Assembly: GCA_046704085.1 (NCBI GenBank)
Contig: JBJKSJ010000294.1
Location: forward strand, 1-8,038
DNA: 8,038 nt
Source of the DNA: DATBHW01 sp046704085
GTDB taxonomy: Bacteria > Chloroflexota > Ktedonobacteria > Ktedonobacterales > DATBGS01
Direction of reading: 5' to 3'
Below, piece by piece: positions 1-5,613 of this stretch (position 1 is its first letter; the number at the start of each line of letters is the position of its first letter). The notes beneath the pieces were generated by a model. That model was not told the DNA's origin. It ran no database searches and saw only the letters and a program-made list of their open reading frames with translations. Position numbers and translations under genes: made by a program.

Positions 1-45
1 CGACGGCGGTTCTGGCAGCGGAGGCGCCTGGAAACAGCCTGAGAT

Positions 46-83
46 CTGTTCTGCCGATCCGCTCCGGCAGAGCAGCTTGATTT
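46..83 (+). terminator. Possible terminator or leader hairpin before ecfA
   Basis: An 11-bp stem (CTGTTCTGCCG at 46-56 with CGGCAGAGCAG at 65-75, one G-T wobble) encloses an 8-base loop and is followed by the T-rich stretch CTTGATTT. It could end an upstream gene running in from the left edge. A frame open from base 1 stops at 40-42, just before the stem, but its 13 residues match nothing I recognise. The T-tract is weak, so the hairpin could instead be part of the ecfA leader. Confidence 0.4.
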
Positions 84-131
84 ACGATGGCTCAACACGG
101 CCATCAATCGGGGAACAGAGGGGGAGAACGT

Positions 132-986
132 ATGTCCACTGCATCTGAGGATGCCATCCTGGTGGCCGAGGACGTGACCTATCGCTATCCAACGGCTGCG
201 GCGGGCACGCCGCCTGCACTCGATCAGGTGAGCCTGCGGGTGCGTCGAGGCGAATATCTGGCGCTGCTGGGACATAACGGCAGCGGCAAATCAACGCTGG
301 CGCGTCATTTTAACGCCTTGATTGTGCCGCAGGCGGGGCGCGTCCTGGTCGATGGGCTGGATACGCGCGACCCGACGAACAAGCGCCGCGTGCGCGAGCA
401 GGTGGGCATGATCTTCTATAACCCCGATAATCAGATTGTGGCGACGGTTGTCGAGGATGATGTGGCCTGGTCGCTGGCGGCGCGCGGCTGGTCGCGTGCC
501 GAGATTGAGGAGCGGGTGAATGAGGCGCTGGCGCTGGTTGGACTGACGGAGCAGCGCCACCTGCCGCCGCACCAGCTATCCGGCGGGCAGCGCCAGCGGC
601 TGGCGATTGCGGGCGTGCTGGCGCTGCGCCCGGCGTGCATTCTGGCCGATGAAGTGACGGCACTGCTGGACCCGGTGGCGCGCAACGATATTCAGGGGCT
701 GCTGCGCCGCCTGAATCGGGAGCATGGCCTGACAATTGTGCAGGTGACGCATCTGCTCGAAGAGGCGGCGCTGGCCGACCGGATTGTGGTGCTGGAGGCC
801 GGGCGCGTGGCGCTGGAGGGGACGCCAGCAGAGATCTTTGCCGATCTGGATCGCCTGCAAAAGCTGCGCCTGGCAATCCCCGATGTGATTGCCCTGGCGA
901 ACAGGCTGCGCGTGGCCGGTCTGCCGATTCCGCCCGATGCCCTCACGGCCCAGGATGTTGCCAGCGCGCTAGTGGATTATCGCTGA
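132..986 (+). CDS. ecfA: Energy-coupling factor (ECF) transporter ATP-binding protein EcfA
   Basis: This is a cytoplasmic ABC ATPase that would hydrolyse ATP to drive uptake of a vitamin or metal through an ECF transporter, with membrane partner EcfT and a substrate-binding S-component. The 284-residue length is normal for EcfA. Visible motifs are the A-loop aromatic Y19 (RYP), Walker A GHNGSGKST at 47-55, the EcfA1-like NPDNQ segment at 97-101, signature LSGGQRQR at 149-156, Walker B ILADE at 170-174 with catalytic E174, D-loop ALLDP at 177-181 and switch H207. The NPDNQ segment favours the EcfA1 over the EcfA2 subtype. Two departures are seen: the usual Q-loop glutamine before NPDNQ is Y96, and the usual DEPT or DEAT is DEVT. 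The ATG at 132 was chosen over an in-frame ATG at 87 because a GGGGGAG ribosome binding site lies just upstream. No EcfT or second ATPase follows; the next gene converges on it 8 bases away, so partners must be upstream or elsewhere. Confidence 0.92.
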   Translation: MSTASEDAILVAEDVTYRYPTAAAGTPPALDQVSLRVRRGEYLALLGHNGSGKSTLARHFNALIVPQAGRVLVDGLDTRDPTNKRRVREQVGMIFYNPDNQIVATVVEDDVAWSLAARGWSRAEIEERVNEALALVGLTEQRHLPPHQLSGGQRQRLAIAGVLALRPACILADEVTALLDPVARNDIQGLLRRLNREHGLTIVQVTHLLEEAALADRIVVLEAGRVALEGTPAEIFADLDRLQKLRLAIPDVIALANRLRVAGLPIPPDALTAQDVASALVDYR

Positions 987-994
987 GCAACGCT

Positions 995-1894
995 TCAGTG
1001 GAAGTTGAGCGATTGAAAGATAATCAGCGCGCCCAGAAAATTGTTGAACATATGCAGGGCCATGCCTGGCCAGAGCGAGCGCGTGCGCCAGCGTAGGATT
1101 GCCAGCAGCACGCCAATCACGATGAGCAGCGCCAGCGAGCCAGGGCTGCCGTGCGCCAGTCCAAAGATGACCGAGCTGACGACGATGGCGGCCCAGATTG
1201 GCAGGCGCAGGCGCAGCCCCTGGAAGAAGTAGCCTCGGAAGAAGATTTCTTCACAAAACGGGGCGACGATGACGGCGACCATCAGGGTAGTCAGGGTTGT
1301 CCAGGGTGCGCTGGCAGCCTGCTGCTGGAGTTGATCGACATTGGTCTGGATGGTCACATGCAGCGCCTGGGCAATGGTTGCGTAGAGATTGCTTGCTAGA
1401 TAGATTGCCAGGATGCCAAGCGCGAGTCCGGCTGCCCCTTGCCAGAGGCTAAATCTGCGCAGTCCCAGCGCGCGCAAGCCCTCGCGCCAGTCTGGCTCTG
1501 GCAAGCCCTGCTGGCGCGCCAGGCGGCGCGGCTTAAAGACCGCGTACCAGAGCGGCGCGATTAAAAACGTGCCTTCGAGCAGCGCCTGAACAACAAAGGT
1601 GAGGATGCCGTTAATGACGTCCAGTGTTGGGGCGGCTGGTTGTGTTGGCGATGGCTTTGCCGATGAGGCTGGTCCTAGCAGCGCGTAGGTTGTCAGGGCC
1701 AGCCAGGGAACGAGCGTCAGCACCACGCCAATGAGCGTCTCGCGGAAGGTCCAGGAGGGGAGATCGGCGTCTGGCGGCGGCGTGGCCTCTGGCATCTGCT
1801 GCTGATATTTGGAAGCAGAAAGGTCGGAGTGCTTTTCATCCGAAGAAGAATCCCTGCGTGCTTTCATCTCATCCTGGCCTGATCGCGGCGGCAT
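995..1894 (-). CDS. CPBP family intramembrane metalloprotease (CAAX protease/bacteriocin-processing type)
   Basis: This is a multi-spanning membrane protein of the ABI/CPBP family (Rce1-like glutamic or metallo-proteases). Counting from the ATG at 1894 (299 residues), it has the three family motifs: EEIFFR at 215-220, FGLAH at 244-248 and HMFNN at 281-285. An N-terminal stretch of about 48 residues is polar and probably cytoplasmic. Hydrophobic segments follow near 53-73, 94-120, 151-175, 200-214, 232-248, 252-267 and 276-294. The substrate is unknown; family members process prenylated proteins or peptides, or give bacteriocin immunity in other organisms. The start is uncertain. The strong GAGGGGG at 1908-1914 lies 13 bases from the ATG at 1894, which is far, and an in-frame ATG at 1867 is also possible. 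The gene converges with ecfA and diverges from the small gene at 2095. Confidence 0.9.
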   Translation of the reverse strand: MPPRSGQDEMKARRDSSSDEKHSDLSASKYQQQMPEATPPPDADLPSWTFRETLIGVVLTLVPWLALTTYALLGPASSAKPSPTQPAAPTLDVINGILTFVVQALLEGTFLIAPLWYAVFKPRRLARQQGLPEPDWREGLRALGLRRFSLWQGAAGLALGILAIYLASNLYATIAQALHVTIQTNVDQLQQQAASAPWTTLTTLMVAVIVAPFCEEIFFRGYFFQGLRLRLPIWAAIVVSSVIFGLAHGSPGSLALLIVIGVLLAILRWRTRSLWPGMALHMFNNFLGALIIFQSLNFH

Positions 1895-1902
1895 TTCTGC
1901 AT
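1864..1902 (-). CDS. Possible 12-residue leader peptide overlapping the CPBP start
   Basis: The ATG at 1902 sits at ideal distance (5 bases) from the GAGGGGG ribosome binding site and opens a short frame, MQKCRRDQARMR, in a different frame from the CPBP protein. Its TGA stop (1866-1864) overlaps the candidate CPBP start ATG at 1867-1865 as ATGA, the classic arrangement for translational coupling. The peptide has no recognisable homology and such short frames often arise by chance. If real, it would place the CPBP start at 1867 rather than 1894. Confidence 0.25.
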   Translation of the reverse strand: MQKCRRDQARMR

Positions 1903-1942
1903 AACAACCCCCTCTGGAGCAGGAAGCAGCCAGATGAGGGTA

Positions 1943-1951
1943 TGATATAAT
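1943..1951 (+). promoter_or_regulatory. Extended -10 promoter for the small four-cysteine gene
   Basis: TGATATAAT is a perfect extended -10 element (TGn plus TATAAT). No good -35 hexamer lies 16-18 bases upstream, which is tolerated for extended -10 promoters. Transcription would start near 1958, giving a leader of about 137 bases before the GTG at 2095. The opposite strand reads TATTAT across the same bases, so the site could also fire toward the CPBP gene. Confidence 0.55.
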
Positions 1952-2094
1952 ACTTGCAATTATGGTGCTTTGGGGGCGATGCAATCAGCACCCTCTGTAG
2001 CATAGCACAACGGGCGATGCTTTGCCGATGCAAGCAGATATGCGGTGCAATCGATGAGGCATTCTGCCGTACCCATAGAATAAAGGAGCTAAGA

Positions 2095-2376
2095 GTGGCA
2101 GCCGTCTTGAAGGAAGACCCAGGGAAAAGCCCAAATTGGCGGCATCACAAAAACGCCTGCCCTTACTATCGGGAACGCTGGTTCCCTGAAAACAATCTCG
2201 CGGCTGGCGAACCGATCTATCAAGTCTTCTGTATGCAGAATACGCCGCCCGTGACCAGCGGAGAGCAGGAGAAATGCCTGAGCAGCCGCTTTGTCTGCTG
2301 GCGTCTGGCTGGAAAGTGCGCAGAAGAGCAGACGCAGCCCGCGCCGAAAACCAAGACGCGCGCGCGCTCCTCATAA
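2095..2376 (+). CDS. Small four-cysteine protein, possibly metal-binding, function unknown
   Basis: This encodes a 93-residue soluble protein without signal peptide or membrane segment. The GTG start is chosen because AAAGGAG lies 6 bases upstream; the open frame continues further upstream without a comparable ribosome binding site. Cysteines fall at 22 (ACPYY), 46 (VFCMQ), 61 (EKCLSS) and 68 (FVCWR), plus C75. The order C, about 23 residues, C, then PP, a Q, CLS, six residues, C and R resembles a four-cysteine motif I recall at the N-termini of some Chloroflexota proteins (a CP start, later CLS followed by CPRY). That similarity is from memory and unverified. Four spaced cysteines suggest a zinc or iron-sulfur site, which is inference. 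The tail from about 77 is rich in Q, P, K, T and R and is probably disordered. The gene stands alone, divergent from the CPBP gene, with its own promoter. Confidence 0.7.
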   Translation: MAAVLKEDPGKSPNWRHHKNACPYYRERWFPENNLAAGEPIYQVFCMQNTPPVTSGEQEKCLSSRFVCWRLAGKCAEEQTQPAPKTKTRARSS

Positions 2377-2569
2377 AGAGCGTTCTTGATACATTGGCTC
2401 AGCCGCAGCTTTGCCTGGCCCCACCCCTTGCAGTCTCAGCACAACCTCAGCGTCTCCGCGTAGATTCGCCTTTTTTTACCTTTGCCCTTCTTTGGATATA
2501 ACGCTTGTTCCTGGTCCTCACACCTGCTCGATAGCGTTGTTACGCCTGGCAAGCAACAGCTTGCCGGCG
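2377..2569. other. Intergenic region between the four-cysteine gene and ndk
   Basis: This 193-base convergent gap has no convincing gene. It contains a T7 run near 2470-2476 that could help end transcription of the plus-strand gene, although no strong stem precedes it. The stretch CTCAGCGTCTCCGCG just upstream of the T-run resembles a short sequence I recall recurring between genes in unrelated environmental bacteria. A weak TATAAC box near 2496 on the plus strand faces no gene. Confidence 0.5.
2543..2569 (-). terminator. Hairpin directly after ndk, possible terminator
   Basis: The arms CGCCtGGCAAG (2543-2553) and CTTGCCGGCG (2560-2569) pair with one bulged base around a 6-base loop, directly after the ndk stop codon at 2572-2570. 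An outer pair, ATAGCG (2531-2536) and CGCTAT (2568-2573), could form an alternative fold. No T-tract follows on the minus strand. On the plus strand there is a weak TTTT a few bases after the stem, so the hairpin might instead end plus-strand transcription. Confidence 0.4.
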
Positions 2570-3097
2570 CTATAGTTTTCGTTGGGCTGTTGGGACGCCG
2601 CTGGCGCGTCTGCCTGTTCCCGATGAGCAGGAGGACGGGGGCAGCGGGTATTCAAGCACCCAGCGGTCGTTGTCTCGCGTGTAGGCGAGGAGTTCGCTCT
2701 CCTGGAAGAAGAGCGCAACCTCGCGGGTGCCAGTGTCGGGGGCGTCGGAGGCGTGGATGAGATTGAAGCCGATCTCGATGCCCAGATCTCCGCGAATGGT
2801 GCCAGGGGCGGCTTCAGTGGGGTTGGTGGCGCCAACAGTGGCGCGGGTGATGGCAACGGCGCGTGGCCCTTCCAACACGCCAACCACGACGGGGCCGGAG
2901 GTAATATAGTCTACCAGCCCGGCATAAAATGGTTTACCCTGATGGACGCTGTAGTGGCGTTCAGCCAGGTCGCGGGAAATCTGCATGAGCTTGAGGCCCA
3001 CCAGTTTGAGGCCGCGCTTCTCAAACCGCGCCAACACCTCACCGACTAAGCCACGCTGCACGCCATCAGGTTTGACAATAATTAACGTTCGTTCCAT
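2570..3097 (-). CDS. ndk: Nucleoside diphosphate kinase
   Basis: This enzyme moves the gamma-phosphate from ATP to other nucleoside diphosphates through a phosphohistidine, balancing cellular NTP and dNTP pools in the cytoplasm. The fold is complete: N-terminal RTLIIVKPDG (3-12, with K9), GKPFY (54-58), ITRATVGATNP (83-93), TIRGD (100-104) and the active-site segment NLIHASD (112-118) with catalytic H115. The usual HGSD is HASD here. The core ends near residue 153 at EYPLPP. A further tail of about 22 residues, rich in S, G and R, makes the protein 175 residues against the usual 135-155. The ATG is preceded by GAGGAG at good spacing. It is the last gene of the four-gene operon, 15 bases after the Roadblock gene. 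Confidence 0.96.
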   Translation of the reverse strand: MERTLIIVKPDGVQRGLVGEVLARFEKRGLKLVGLKLMQISRDLAERHYSVHQGKPFYAGLVDYITSGPVVVGVLEGPRAVAITRATVGATNPTEAAPGTIRGDLGIEIGFNLIHASDAPDTGTREVALFFQESELLAYTRDNDRWVLEYPLPPSSCSSGTGRRASGVPTAQRKL

Positions 3098-3112
3098 ATT
3101 GCTCCTCAGTCA

Positions 3113-3463
3113 CTAATAAGCGCCCACGCGCTCGGCAAGACGCTGGCCTGCGCGGGTCATTTCCAGGCGAATGCGCCCCAGGTTGACCTGGGGCAGGGTG
3201 CTGACGACAAGAATGAGATCGTCGATCTCGGCCAGATGCAGGATGCCATGCGCTGATTGAATCATCGCCTGGCGCATCTCGCCTGTGCCAATCTCCTGGC
3301 TGTAGTGCGTAATCGCGCTGAAACAGGCTGCCGCCATTGCGCCCAGCACCTCTTCGTCTTCGTTGCTCTCGCTCGTTCCGGCAACGGTCAGGCCATCTTT
3401 GCCGACAATGATGGCCTGAATGACCCCTTCAATCTCGGCGATACGCTGTAAGATCGTTTCCAT
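3113..3463 (-). CDS. Roadblock/LC7 domain protein (MglB-like)
   Basis: This 116-residue protein consists of a single Roadblock/LC7 domain. The family pattern is visible: an N-terminal helix (about 2-12), the strand EGVIQAIIVGKDG (12-24) with GLTVAGT, a central helix (about 36-57), then two strands including GILHLAEID (73-81) and LILVVST (83-89), and a last helix (about 94-112). Such proteins form homodimers; MglB in Myxococcus activates the Ras-like GTPase MglA, and others act as scaffolds. No GTPase gene is next to it here, so the partner is unknown. GAGGGG precedes the ATG at suitable spacing. It lies 20 bases after the TPR gene and 15 before ndk, which implies co-transcription. Confidence 0.9.
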   Translation of the reverse strand: METILQRIAEIEGVIQAIIVGKDGLTVAGTSESNEDEEVLGAMAAACFSAITHYSQEIGTGEMRQAMIQSAHGILHLAEIDDLILVVSTLPQVNLGRIRLEMTRAGQRLAERVGAY

Positions 3464-3483
3464 AAACAGCCCCTCGATTGGAA

Positions 3484-5562
3484 TTAGTGTCCCCGGCTGG
3501 CGGCCAGGCCACGATTATAGGCTTCCAGCGCCTCCATGTAATTCCCCCGTCGGGTGTAGGCGTCGCCCAGGAGGCGGTAGATGGCGGCCTGCTCTGGACT
3601 CTGGCTGGCAGCGGCCTGTAAGCCGGCGATAACTTTATCAAGCAGTTCTGGCGCGCCGCGAATAATGGCGCGATAATGCCCCAGGGCTTCGTCGATGCGC
3701 CCCGTTTTGCGCTGGCGCTCGGCCAGTTCTAGCCGCCCTGGATAATCGTCCTCGGCGATGGTGAAGAGCGGCCCCTCGGTCAGATCGTGTCCCCAGGATT
3801 CCAGGCTGCTGTCGCCCCTCAGCGCGGCCAGGGTTCCCTCCATGCGTGTCAGCCCGGAGGCGCTGAAGGCGCCCTCCAATTCCTCCAGCGTCAGCGGACG
3901 CAGCGAGACTGAGGAGATGGAGGTCAATCCGGCGCCTTCAGCGCCTGGCGCGATTGCAGTCAACTCGTTGTTTCCCAGCGTCTGGTATTGCGTCGCGCCT
4001 CCGAGTTTGCCGCCGGACCCAGGCGTCAGGCGCACGGCTGGCTGGGGAACTGTATCATTCGGCCAGAAAGATCGCACAAACTCCGGGTCGGGCGCTTCCC
4101 AAAGCGTGGCGCGCGGCGCGGGCGGCTGATCTGCCGGGCGGAGCAGGTCCACAAAAGGTCCGCCCTCTTCTAGTTCAGTGACCTCATCCAATGAGCGTGC
4201 CCCTTGCGCCTGGAGCCAGCGCAACCAGCCGGCCTCGGTATCCTCTTCATCGCTCCACTCTGCCGCCTTTGCTGAGCGGAGCAGCGAGGAGCCGAAATCA
4301 GTATCGGCGGATGTAGTTATCCCATTGGCGATGGTGTTCTCTGGCGCGGGCGCTTTGGGCGACTCTGGCGGGCGCTTATCGGTATCAAGCCAGAAAAGGG
4401 CTTCGCTGAAGTTGGCCGTCGCCGCTTCCGGGTTTTTCGGGGTGAGCGGCGCCGACGTTGGCTGTTCCTGGTCTGGTTCGCTCAGTGGAGCGGTGATGGC
4501 CGGGTTTCCCAGACCGGACTCTTCCGGGTAGGAGAATCCGCTCAGCAGTGCCTGGAACCGATCAATGGGTTGAACCTCTGCTGGTTGTGTGTCTGCTCGC
4601 TTTGAGGAAGGCGGGGTCTCTGGCGCCGTCGGGTGTTCGATGAGCGCGGCCAGCATCTCCTCCAGGCTTTCGCCTTCGCGCAAGGGTGGGCCGCTGCCAG
4701 GCGAAGAGGTCTCCAGAAAAGCGAAGGCAAAGGGTTCGCTCGTCGTGGGGACGGCTGGCTCAGCGGCTTCGCTGGCCTGGCCGTCCATCGCGGGAATGCG
4801 CGCAGGCTCGGCCAGAATAAAGTCCCCAAAGGCTTTATCGCTGATGAGCGCGTCGGCGAAGAGTTCGCGGGCCAGGCGGCCATCGGGGTCCAGCCGCCGC
4901 GCCTGCTCCAGATACTGGCTGGCTTCGTCCAGCTTTCCAGTGCGATAGGACGCCTCGCCAAGCAGAAGCAGGGCTTTGAGGCAGGAGGGGATGGCCTGGA
5001 GAATGATCCGACATTGCTCGGCGGCCCGCGCCGACTGTCCATCGCGCCAGAGCGCCTCGGCCAGACCCAGGCGCGCATCGGCGCGTTCGGGGTCGCCTGC
5101 CAGCGTCTGATCCCATTCGCGGATGGCATGGGCCAGCAGATCGCCACGCATATAGAGCCGCGCCAGTCCGACGCGCGAGAGGATAAAATCGGGCTGATTG
5201 GCCTGAGTCGCCAGCCGCCGGAACTCCTGGCGGAGTTGTCGATTGCCCAGGCTTAGTTCGCATGCTTGATAATAGCAGTCGAGTGCTGCTTCGTAATCGC
5301 CTAACTGCTGACTGATGAGCGCGCGTCCACAATAGGCCAGGGTGTTTTCGGGATCGCTGACCAGTACGCGGTCAAATGCCTTGAACGCCTCTCTCGTTTT
5401 GTTCAGCGCCAGATATGCCTCGCCCAGCACCCGCTGCGCCTCCAGCATCTGCGGATAGTGCGTCAGGATATGCTGGCAGCGGGTCAGCGCATCTGCCGGA
5501 CGGCCCGCGCCAATATCGTCTTCCGCGAGCCGTAGCGTCTCGCGCAGCGTTGTTTCGGCCAT
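3484..5562 (-). CDS. Tetratricopeptide repeat (TPR) protein with long disordered linker
   Basis: This 692-residue protein probably serves as a cytoplasmic protein-binding scaffold. There is no signal peptide and no membrane segment. An N-terminal helical block (about 3-245) contains several TPR units, for example near 41-74, 75-106, 127-160, 161-194 and 195-228, with typical A/L/Y/G spacing and a PENTLAY-type turn. Residues about 250-600 are acidic, rich in P, S, E and T and low in predicted order, broken by short hydrophobic islands such as FQALLSGF (336-343), EALFWLD (387-393), GWLRWLQ (445-451) and PLTLEELEGAF (556-566). A second short TPR block lies at about 608-690. The specific role is not known. 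AGGGAGG 7 bases before the ATG supports the start. It lies between the M16 peptidase and Roadblock genes in the same operon, so a complex with the Roadblock protein is plausible but unproven. Confidence 0.88.
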   Translation of the reverse strand: MAETTLRETLRLAEDDIGAGRPADALTRCQHILTHYPQMLEAQRVLGEAYLALNKTREAFKAFDRVLVSDPENTLAYCGRALISQQLGDYEAALDCYYQACELSLGNRQLRQEFRRLATQANQPDFILSRVGLARLYMRGDLLAHAIREWDQTLAGDPERADARLGLAEALWRDGQSARAAEQCRIILQAIPSCLKALLLLGEASYRTGKLDEASQYLEQARRLDPDGRLARELFADALISDKAFGDFILAEPARIPAMDGQASEAAEPAVPTTSEPFAFAFLETSSPGSGPPLREGESLEEMLAALIEHPTAPETPPSSKRADTQPAEVQPIDRFQALLSGFSYPEESGLGNPAITAPLSEPDQEQPTSAPLTPKNPEAATANFSEALFWLDTDKRPPESPKAPAPENTIANGITTSADTDFGSSLLRSAKAAEWSDEEDTEAGWLRWLQAQGARSLDEVTELEEGGPFVDLLRPADQPPAPRATLWEAPDPEFVRSFWPNDTVPQPAVRLTPGSGGKLGGATQYQTLGNNELTAIAPGAEGAGLTSISSVSLRPLTLEELEGAFSASGLTRMEGTLAALRGDSSLESWGHDLTEGPLFTIAEDDYPGRLELAERQRKTGRIDEALGHYRAIIRGAPELLDKVIAGLQAAASQSPEQAAIYRLLGDAYTRRGNYMEALEAYNRGLAASRGH

Positions 5563-5613
5563 ACGCTTTCCTCCCTACGCAGACTGTGCAAGGCAGCTTC
5601 GCCAGCGTCGTTT

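Noticed and set aside
1..164. Two plus-strand frames open from the left edge (ending at 42 and near 164) that might be the end of an upstream gene
   Set aside because: Neither translation matches a family I recognise, both are short, and the longer one overlaps the ecfA start. The frame ending at 42 before the hairpin is the better candidate but cannot be supported.
310..876. 188-codon minus-strand open frame opposite ecfA
   Set aside because: Its product is dominated by A, P, R and S in low-complexity runs, and it lies entirely opposite a well-supported ABC ATPase, so it is a GC-rich shadow frame.
984..1003. Short inverted repeat between ecfA and the CPBP gene as a bidirectional terminator
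   Set aside because: The stem is only about six pairs with a bulge and there is no T-tract on either side.
1985..2374. 129-codon minus-strand open frame over the four-cysteine gene
   Set aside because: No ribosome binding site or family features. The plus-strand frame has an optimal AAAGGAG site, a strong promoter and patterned cysteines.
2487..2502. TATAAC box on the plus strand near 2496 with a weak TTTTAC -35
   Set aside because: It would transcribe only antisense into ndk, and its -35 match is poor.
4633..5256. 207-codon plus-strand open frame opposite the TPR gene
   Set aside because: There is no recognisable domain, and the TPR protein on the other strand has clear repeats and a ribosome binding site. 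The frame is a shadow.
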